From Eleginops maclovinus (lineage: Eukaryota > Chordata > Actinopteri > Perciformes > Eleginopidae), in contig NC_086360.1 of assembly GCF_036324505.1 (NCBI RefSeq), positions 8,848,293 through 8,912,292 on the forward strand: DNA of 64,000 nt. Direction: 5' to 3'. A model generated the notes under the pieces. That model was not told the DNA's origin and made no database searches. It saw only the letters and a list, made by a program, of their open reading frames with translations. The position numbers and the translations under genes were made by a program. Each line of letters opens with the position of its first letter. The stretch's first letter is position 1. This document shows positions 55,601 through 64,000 of this stretch, in pieces.

Positions 55601-58600
55601 TTCCCTCTCAAGTGATTTTCTCTACCACACACTCCACTGTCTGAAATGCCTTGATCTAAATCTAGATCTAAATTCTATAGTGACATCACTATGTAACATT
55701 TTGCTTCTTTTGGTCAGTGTTCAAGACATTGTACGTAATAGGCTGAGGGCCAGGGCATCTCTAAGCAAATCACAACAGAGCCGGTCAGCTAACCAATCAG
55801 AGCCGACTGGGCTCTGGTTTCAGACAGAGGGTGAAAGAGGTGGTGCAGCACAGGCAGTATGAGAAGATCTTTTTGAACATTAAAGCATGTGAACATGTCA
55901 CAGGAGAGGCACAAAATACAACTATGAACCTGAAAATGAGCAACAAAGGGCCACTTTAATAAACTGTTGGTACTTTACTTTTTCAACTATAAAATCAATC
56001 AACAACTATTTTGATAATCTATTACTCAGTTTGAGTAATTGTTAAATAATTTCAGCTCCTAAAATGTAATAACTTGCTGGTTACGTTACTGCTCTATGAA
56101 ACTAAACTTAATATCTTTGAGTTGTGGACGAATCAAGACATTTAAAGATTTATTCTTACACTTGAACCACTTTACAGACATTTTATAGACCAATTAAAAT
56201 AGCTTAATCATGGAAATAATCAACATATTAGTGGTTTCAGCCATAACTTAGTAAGTTTAGTTGTGAGGTGAATCAAATATTCTCATTGAATGTTTCCTTA
56301 TATTTATACTACTCATTTTGCATTTGAACTCCACTGAATACATGTAACGTCTGCCATTATTCTTAACAAAAGAGTAGTGCTTCAATTAAAAGTACATTTC
56401 CAGTCATTCTTACTTGTACTGTGACTCTCCTGTGCTATCTCTCTCTCTCTTTCATATACGCAGAGGATTTGGGTATCGAGGTCAGTTATTTATATATAAT
56501 ACCCCCCCTCCCTTCCCCCTTCACCAGCAGTCGTTGGTTTTAGGTTGTGCTTAGCTGTGGAGCATCGGCCTGATCTGGAAGGCTTTCCAATTAAAAGCAT
56601 TGTGATATGAACAGTGCGCAGCTAGCACAACTGCTTACTAATTAGCTAACAGGAAATTAGCAGATCCGGAGTGACGCGCCAGCGAGACGGCGATTCACCC
56701 CAGCGATTAGCTCTGCTGTTTGAAGTCTTCTGCTGCCCAATTACAGGCGGAGAGCCGGCTGGTTGTGGAAACTTCTATGGCCTGTTTGGCTTGGATGACT
56801 TACAATATGTAAAGTCGACAGTGTGTGAGACATTGGTGCAGTCCTGCTCGAATCAACAATCATTTTTCTGGTAGTGCCTGCTTCAGTATTCTAGAGTTAG
56901 TGTGGAGATTACAAGTCTTTTTTTCAAGGAGAGATTTTTGTCAACTCAAAGCTGGCTTAAGTTTGGAGCAGCTGTTTTGGGGCTGTGGACTGATTTTAAG
57001 TTCTTAATAAATATCAATGATAATAGCATGATGTTGTCATGTTGTTGATGGGGTTCAACACACAGTTCAAAGTCCTGCCCTTCTTCCAGGTTAGCTTATG
57101 ATCAATTAGCTGTTAGTTAGCAGTGTATCTGCCAATGTTATAAGCTAATGTTACCGTACTGCAGTTTAATTGTACCCCGTCCTTTATGTTCTCCTAATAA
57201 TACATATAACTTTCATAACACCACTAAAGTAACAATGGTTCTATACAGAAGGAGGAAATAAAAAAAAGGAATATCAGTGACAGAGAAGACTAGACACGTT
57301 CCTCTGTAAAAATTCAAATCAGCACAAAAAGAGCCTAAAAATGACTAAACCAGCCAGGAAATCTTAGTGGACTAAAACAAAAAAGATAAAACTAATCCTC
57401 ACATGTACATTATGTGCCTTTGGTTCGGCTTTAACTTGTTTATGTATTTGTTACCTAGTTCAGAATTCAGGTAGCTTACCAATAGGTCAGTCTAATGAAT
57501 ACTTGTCCTTTACCCCCGGGGGTAGAAACCACAACTGTATTGTATTGCATTCATAAAACCTTTTGGGCGTAAATGTGACAACACTTCCACATATATAATA
57601 TCTTAAATATGTGTCATAATTGCCCTTGGGAAAAAGTGTGTGCAGCATTCATAGCCTGAGATTATACTCACTGTATCTTCTTTGTGAAATTCTTTGTCAC
57701 TATGCCCCCTTCTTCCTGCTTCTCTTCATGTTTTCCTGTTTGTAAAAAAAACAAAAACATCAGCAAATAGAATCAATGAGTCGAGTAACTGTAAATAAAG
57801 ATATGATTAAGCTCAGTATTGTGCAATAGTTTGAAGATTTCATGGATCCGTAACAAGTTATCATCATTTCAAAACCACATAATGTACATTTCATGGCTCT
57901 TTAATCCTCTAAATATAGCAGTAAGCTAGAGTATGGATTTATATTCAGAAGGTTATGGTGACACTGAAATCAAAACATGTTGCAATTAGCACACACAGTT
58001 TTCCTGTTGCTCAACAACAGCAGTGTTTTCACTTTGGGGCCTCTGGGAGGGTAGCAATGGGAACATGTTGATATGATGAAACAAACTTTTCAGTCCCTCC
58101 AAAGAATGATTCACCTGCAGAAAGACACTCAGGGCATGTTTTTCCGGAGTTGGGGAAGCAAGCTACGGCTGAAAATCCCCCCCCCCCCCCCCCCCTTTTC
58201 TTCCTGGCTCTGATTATGGCCAGTCCATCTCTCGGGCTTGCTAGCAGCTGCTGTGGGGCTGCTAAATATCCCTACTCCCGCCAACAGTGTGGCCTGCACC
58301 CCCTCCCCTCAGCCACAGTCTGCACTCCAGGCCTGACTATGTGCTACCCTATACCCCCAGTGTGACGTCTTCGCCTGTAGAAAGTGCTGGAAAGATCGAG
58401 GGGCTGGAATGAAACTCCAGAGAAAGCTGTGCCAAGATCACCAGTGAAGTCATAGCAGGATTATTTGAACTCCACCTGGAGTTAAAACTGGTCCCATTTC
58501 ATGAATAATGGAGGTTTGGTCAGATAGTAATCCTACAGGGAGCTGCCTCTCCTTGTTAATAAGTCTCTTACGATAGAGATGCCAAATTCCAGATGCTCTA

Positions 58601-61600
58601 TGTAATGCTCCTGATTATGAATGTTCCGACAGGAGAGATCTTAGCGTGATGTACAATGCACTAAAAGTTATTTTCTGTCTGTACAAGTGTCAAGGACAGG
58701 GCTGTGGTTTTCACATTTGCAGATGAAGCTTTTTGTAATTGTGCTACTTTGTGTCACAGAGGATTGCATATGCCGTGTGTCCTTTTGTCTATGTAGTAAG
58801 CGCTAAGTTCAAAGAATCACTTTTTTGTTTTGTTTTAAAGCTTCACTTATCAATTTTTTTAAATTAAATGTGTCAAGGTGTTGCCCGTGGTGAAGAACCA
58901 ACAAATAATCGGCAAGTATTTTCAGTGTCCTAAAGAAAACCCATATTGATTTAAATGTCCAGGCATTGACTGTTTTGATTCCCTCTCATCTAACTTTTTT
59001 TTTGTCGTCCGTGGCAGTTTATTTCATTTTTTGAAAAACTCTTTGAAGACCACTGTAGTCTACTTGCCTTGCATCAAACTGAATTACTCAAACATCTCTA
59101 CGGTATCTCTGCAGCAGTTGGTGTCTTCAGTAGCACATTTTGCTGGTGAGAACACTAAAATAATTTAGAAAATAGGCAATCAACACTGCTTTAAAAAGGA
59201 CCAGTGTGTGGGTTTTAATCAGAATCATAAATAATTTATTTATCGCAAATTGGGACATTTCTTCGTTACCGCAGCAAAATACAATACAATATGAAGCATA
59301 GCAAAAAATTACAATAAAAATAAGAAATATACAGATAGTTTATTTAGTAGCATCTAAGGTAGATATGTAGATTCATATCTACATATTTACAAGCAAGTGA
59401 GAAGCTATGTCCACCTTCAATAAAAGTGATGACACAAAAGACCCTCTCTAAAATGTAGTTGCCCATTTTGGGCTACAATAGAAACATGGTGGTGCAACCA
59501 GGAAGACTCTAGGAAGAGGACGTGTTCTGACTGTAGAAATGAAAGGCTTAGTCTAAGCAAACAAAAACAAGCCCATTCGTAGTGTCTGGTGATTATATAC
59601 TAATGTAAATATATTATTGGAAAACATATTCACTTCAGCCAATAAATCCCTGCTCTTTAAGATGAGTGTTCTGATATTAAACCGAATGGATGGATTGTAG
59701 TTTAGTATGCTGCTGCTGCTCAAGAACAAGGACCATGAAAAAGACCATTTGTGACATTAATAGTGTAGTAACAATGCAATTTGTACTTTAAAAAAAAACG
59801 TTCCATGTAACTGTTAATGTTACTACATTCAGAAGGATTAGAATATTGTTAAAATCTTAAGTAATATTATAATAATGTTTTTTGCATCTTTCAGTAACAT
59901 TTGACTGGTACTTCAAGTGGATATCACCAGTCAGAAAGTGTACTCATCGTCCGATGAGTACACTTCGTTCATCTGTGTTTAACATTTGTTCGTACTGCTC
60001 ATACACCTCCGACATGCTTTTATGAAGCTCCCTGTCATACTTTTAGAACGGGGATGAGTCACTGGCGCTGATTGAATAACCCAACTGGCATACCAACAAT
60101 GTGTTTATAAAAAACTCAGACTTGGGGGGCCTGCTGTCCTCTGTGCCCTCCTCATTCCCGGGTATCCCTGGAATTCATCCCTTATTTGAATCACCGACAT
60201 GAGGAAGCAAATTCTAAAACCCTTACTCCGATAATCAGTGGGAGTGTGCCTGAATCTGACACCAGCAGAACACAACGACTGCTGGGTAAAATCCTATTTC
60301 CAGAACATTCTCCCTCGCTCTCTTGGCGTGTCTTTTTGTAAACAGAGACTGTTGTCACGGGCCTTGCCTTAAATCTAAATCGAGCTCATGGGCGACTGAG
60401 GGAGTGATTCTCCAGGAATCTGAAACAGGTGTCCAAGTTTGAGGATCTGCCTGCCAACGTGAAAGTCCCAGTCCCCAAAATCTGTTCAGCTCGTCCACAT
60501 CAAGACTCATTAAAGCTGAGCCCACTGAGGCTTTCATTGTGTGGCTTTAGATCTGCTTTCAAATGCAAAGCGCGCATATTTGTTAGCCAGGTGAGAGTGA
60601 GGATCCTGAGAGATTTGATTGGGTTGGACTTCTGCTTTTTGATATTGATGATAATTTAACCACATGTTTGTATGTTTTGAGTGCGATTTGCATATGTCTA
60701 ACAGGATGGTAGTCTTAGCTGTATAAGAAAAACATTGCATTAGCTGGGGAACGTTTTTAGATTTGTTTTAAGGCAGGCCAAATTCCCTCAAATGAAATCC
60801 AAATACTTTGTGAAACAATAATACAAACTAAACAAACCTATTCAGTCATATTTATAGAGTTCAGCAACTGTAAAATACACCTTTAATAAAACAGAGTGTA
60901 ATTTATACCATTAGCAATACTGAGGGCATGACCTCAATGTCCTCAATGGCAGCTACAGCCCTATGTTTTGTTTTTCACAAGCAGAGGATACCTATTGCCT
61001 AATTGTTTTGGTTTGTACTTTATTCTATTAGATGTATTTTATGTGCACTATGCCTGCAATTAAACCTATTTTTTCCATTTTGATTATATATTTGGCCAGT
61101 TAAATTCCCATTTTAAGGATATTTGCATATTATTTGTTGTGTTTAAATGTTGTTTGGGGAAAAAGGGAAGTAGGAAGTTAATACGTAATACAGGCCCTCC
61201 TCCCCAATGAACCTACTTTTAAAGAAACGATCCTCCTGAAAAGGTAGTTGTATTTATTTCAGGCCTGTGCAACAACTCACCTGACACTTCTACAAACCCG
61301 TCTCTCGTTTTGACGTTTAATTCCTCCGGTTTGAAGCTGTGGACGTTCACGCAAACTTTCCAGGGTTCCCCCCCGGTGGTGGTGGGGGAGCTCCGGGAGG
61401 AAGGCTCGCCGTACATGCTGGTGTACAGCGTGGGGCCTCCCGTGGACTGGCGCGAGGGGAAACCTGTGCGTAAACTGCTGCTGAAGGGCGAGGAACTGAG
61501 ACGCGTGCCGAGCCGGCCCGTCCGAGCCCAGCCCGGCCAGTCCATGGACAGATCTTCGGGGAAAGCGGGCATCCCAAAGTCGTCCTCCATAAACCGAGAC

Positions 61601-61689
61601 CCTAGTTGATCCCTGAACGGAGACTCTCCAAACGGATCCCTGGGAAACCTCTGCCGGTTTCCCATTGTGTAGAAATCTCCCTCTGCCAT
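52479..61689 (-). CDS. hspb8: HSPB8 (HSP22) small heat shock protein
   Basis: Cytosolic chaperone that in mammals works with BAG3 in chaperone-assisted autophagy. Exons 61689-61281, 57735-57672, 52653-52479; GT-AG, phases match, 215 residues (human 196). The N-terminus RRDPF/RDSP-type motif appears as [13 protein letters not shown], followed by [12 protein letters not shown] as in human. The alpha-crystallin domain starts [18 protein letters not shown] (from ~107) and continues through [20 protein letters not shown] (exon 2, with the Lys that corresponds to the human neuropathy site K141 as I recall it) to [20 protein letters not shown]. There is no IXI motif, normal for HSPB8; the tail is acidic. 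The 20 extra residues are a Ser/Thr-rich insert at ~66-106. Neighbour of ccdc60 in the same orientation, as in human. Confidence 0.97.
52654..57671 (-). other. hspb8: hspb8 intron 2
   Basis: 5 kb without supported exons. Holds dispersed repeat R1 copy 3. 56540-56790 is a non-repetitive block with ctaattagctaac and ggaaattagc words that could be regulatory. Confidence 0.5.
55531..55959 (+). repeat. Dispersed repeat family R1, copy 3
   Basis: Longest copy. Has the same ordered blocks as 32976-33252 and 36912-37231 and ends gaacctgaaaatgagcaaca...ccactttaa. Lies in hspb8 intron 2. Confidence 0.75.
57672..57735 (-). CDS. hspb8: hspb8 exon 2
   Basis: 64 bp, [19 protein letters not shown]. Acceptor tttacaaacag, donor CA|GTGAGT. 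Confidence 0.96.
58177..58195. repeat. Poly(C) run
   Basis: 19 consecutive C; length may vary with sequencing. Confidence 0.9.
59193..59660. repeat. Composite teleost repeat
   Basis: Starts aaaaaggaccagtgtgtggg, runs into a copy of the tttatttatcgcaaattggg tail-type repeat (59216-59265), then gaaacatggtggtgcaacc...tctggtgattatatactaatg...ccaataaatccc, an order known from a frequent fish repeat. Looks like one repeat inserted in another; ends approximate. Confidence 0.5.
61281..61689 (-). CDS. hspb8: hspb8 exon 1 (coding part)
   Basis: Residues 1-136. [20 protein letters not shown] at the start; donor TCAG|GTGAGT. Confidence 0.97.
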
Positions 61690-61895
61690 GTTAGTCCAGC
61701 CGAGTTAAAAACCAGTTTAAGATCTGTAGAACAACACCGAATACAAACTTTTCTTTTGAAAGAAAAACAACTATGTGTGGTAAACTGTATCGCTCGTTGG
61801 GTTTTGCGCATCACCGTTACGCAACAAGTCACCAGTTCATCCAACAATAAACTGTTAGTGTGCTTTGCCTCTCCTAAAGCCCTCCTGGCTGTGGG

Positions 61896-61902
61896 TTTTA
61901 TA
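61896..61902 (-). promoter_or_regulatory. hspb8: TATA box of hspb8
   Basis: TATAAAA on the minus strand, 207 bp before the ATG, predicting a start near 61866-61870 and a 5' leader of about 180 bases. A second TATATAAAG at about 62012-62020 is an alternative. No perfect heat-shock element seen. Confidence 0.6.
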
Positions 61903-62939
61903 CTGGACGTGATCACAGACCATGAGTCGACAGGGCAAGTGTCGGGAAAGTGCTGGGAGGATCTGGAGAGCAGCCACACTGCAAAAAATATCCTCAAGAG
62001 AAGTTAAACCGAGTCTTTATATACTGAAAATAAAGATAATTTTACCAATTCATAAGCATATTCTACTCGAGATCAACTCTTTCGACTGTTTTTAAGGGTA
62101 AATACTAATGGTTTAGGTTTAGATTAGGTATAAATACTTACTGCTTTGGATATTTCTTGCAGCGCAGTCGCAACAGCTGACCAAAGAGCAGCCGCCCCCT
62201 TCTCCAAATTAAGTTACTGTCCACATGTCAGTCATACAGAGTTAGAGTTCCTCCTCTTGGTGACTCACTTACACTTTAATAGAAGATAACGCAGAGCTTC
62301 AGGTCAACACACTGATGTCACAGTACGGATAAAACAAAACAGCTAAGAGAAGTTTGTGAAGGAGGCTTGTGTTTACTGCGGCAAATAAGTGTGTCTTTGG
62401 AGCATAACACATTTTATTCAGGACATGATTTTATAGAGCTTATTCTAAACACGCAGTGAAAGGGAAAGTAGATTTCCTGGGGACAATTCAATTTCCAGGT
62501 GTTATTACAGTGTGGAGTTCCCACTGACACAAGATAAAACGTGACAGAACAACATCATTTTGCAATACGCTCTTTCATAATGGAAAACAAGGGGGTTATG
62601 CATAATTCAACACTGAAACACTGGATCACTATTGCTATATGACCTGGTTATTGGGATTTTAAAAATAAAGACATGATCAGAAGGGTCTTCAGCACAGACA
62701 TATCTAGAGTCCATGGACTGATGCCAGAGGGGAATATAGTCTTCTTTTCCTCGACCACTGCTCAATGCATAATATCTATACCAACACTTTAACATCCAAC
62801 AAGGTCTGAATAACATTCTGTCAATCAATTAATATATCTTTATACAACGCAGATGCATATTTACACCACAGTAATCACATATACAAAATTATCTTGCACG
62901 AGAACCCATTTAAATCTTTACATTGTGAGATAGGGAGAG

Positions 62940-63053
62940 GGCCGCTGGGGCCTGGGTGCCCATCTAGATAGTTTATCAATGCGTCTGCACAAATCTTCCA
63001 CCGGCACTTCGTCAACGCTGGTTGACACGAGTCGTCTCCGCTCTATGGTTTAT
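62940..63053 (-). CDS. Weak candidate terminal exon of an unknown gene
   Basis: On the minus strand an open stretch reads SVDEVPVEDLCRRIDKLSRW followed by PRPQRPSPYLTM and a TAA. The amino-acid texture is that of a real helical C-terminus, but an in-frame TAA lies just upstream, the only nearby acceptor (ataaaccatag) has no pyrimidine tract, and I do not recognise the protein. It could be chance. Confidence 0.25.
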
Positions 63054-63379
63054 GGATGACTTTTGTGCCAAGTCCCTTCCTCTTCATGTGTTATAATTCC
63101 CTCATTCGTCCAATTTAGTTGACATTCAGGGAAATAAGCTGGGAGTATTGAGTGCATAGAGAGCAGTCTGTGAGGCCTGGAGCAGTGACACAGACACAAT
63201 GATGGATCTGAAATAAGTAAGAATCATGAGTATCTTAATTATATGCAAAGGCAGTTTCAAACTTCCTTTGCAGAATCAAACTCAGTGAAAGCAGCTTCAA
63301 AATGTACTTCAAAGAAATACTGTTAAACTTTTCTAAAATAATTTGCTTTCTTGCCGAAAGTTAAATGTAATGTAAATAT

Positions 63380-63530
63380 CAAGTTATGATGAGCAACCAG
63401 TTAGCGTAGCTTAGCATAAAGACTGGAAACAATGGAAAAATCTGATTATGACTATGTCACAAGTTAAACAGCTCTACTTTACGAGTTAGGTACCAGTTAT
63501 ACCAATAAGAAGTTAGACGATTCTTGATAC
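63380..63530. repeat. Teleost dispersed repeat fragment
   Basis: gcgtagcttagcataaagac and tggaaacaatgg belong to a frequent fish repeat whose consensus contains tagcttagcataaagactgg. Ends not found. Confidence 0.5.
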
Positions 63531-64000
63531 CCAATTTGAACCCAAGTGAATTACTGAAATAATATCAAAATATTTGCTATAGCAGATTGAATTATGTAAG
63601 CCTAAAATAAGCAGCTCTAGCATGAGAGCTAACAATAGGTTAAACAGGACCCATTTCCCTCTTTAATATCTATTTTGCTTAAAAAACATCTTAAGCAACT
63701 GTGATTATTCAAGTTTCAAGCCAAAAAACACATTTTATAATATTACTTTCAAATGCATCATCAAAACATTTGAATTCTTATTTTTATCGAATAGATTTGG
63801 CTGTTAGCTCCTTTATTTAAGCCAAGCCAGACAGTGCTGCCCACCAGCTGCTAACAGCTAATAGCTAATTAGCTTAGCCCTCCTCCAGTGCATCCCTGTA
63901 TAAACACAGCTTGTCAAATTCACACTTAAATTAGTGCTCTTTGGAGGTGCTGTCAGGCAGATCTGGTCTTAGCTGTTTTTCCTCCGGCATTCTTTATGCT

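Larger units (their letters stand above)
57736..61280 (-). other. hspb8: hspb8 intron 1
   Basis: 3.5 kb. Contains a poly(C) run, a composite repeat, and non-repetitive blocks at 58200-58680 and 60170-60540 that look like candidate conserved elements. No exon supported. Confidence 0.5.
61903..64000. other. hspb8 upstream region; no gene confirmed
   Basis: 2.1 kb of AT-rich DNA. By human synteny SRRM4 would lie beyond hspb8, but no Arg/Ser-rich coding sequence is visible. One weak candidate exon (62940-63053, minus) and a teleost repeat (63380-63530) are listed separately. Confidence 0.5.

Overview
The window looks like nuclear DNA of a ray-finned fish, probably a spiny-rayed (percomorph) teleost. 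The evidence is vertebrate-style split genes with GT-AG introns, several Tc1-like transposons with roughly 200-bp inverted repeats, short non-autonomous hAT elements with 8-bp target duplications, a tRNA-derived SINE, long (CA)n/(GT)n arrays, and a small heat shock gene next to hspb8 in addition to the genes mammals share. Nothing prokaryotic or viral was seen. Species was not determined.

Layout. (1) 1-~990: 3' end of xbp1 (+). The end of the spliced-form reading frame runs to 508. In another frame, the end of the unspliced product, with its translation-arrest peptide, stops at 119. (2) ~990-12.5 kb: intergenic, AT-rich, with a hAT element (10059-11962) that carries a broken Tc1 element (10200-11603). 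(3) 12661-45640: ccdc60 (-). I assembled it as 12 exons whose phases all match, 1719 coding bases, 572 residues. Its introns hold a LINE fragment with a SINE inside it, a Tc1 element with a full-length transposase reading frame (24023-25627), a second hAT/Tc1 nest (30247-32299) lying about 35 bp from a splice acceptor, MITEs, hairpins and microsatellites. (4) 48097-49979: an HSPB1-like small heat shock gene (+) in four exons, with an unusual 168-residue acidic tail. (5) 52479-61689: hspb8 (-), three exons, converging with the previous gene. (6) 61.9-64 kb: hspb8 upstream DNA, teleost repeats and one weak candidate terminal exon on the minus strand.

Context. In human, HSPB8 and CCDC60 are adjacent on 12q24 and share orientation; here the order is the same, but with the extra small heat shock gene between them and with xbp1 (human 22q12) just beyond ccdc60. 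Three of the four genes act in protein quality control: XBP1 in the endoplasmic reticulum unfolded protein response, and HSPB8 and the HSPB1-like protein as cytosolic ATP-independent chaperones. Whether this clustering means anything functionally is unknown. CCDC60 is a poorly characterised coiled-coil protein. No new multi-gene system was recognised. The most interesting signals are the dual-coding xbp1 end, the odd last intron and tail of the HSPB1-like gene, and the nested transposons beside ccdc60 exons.
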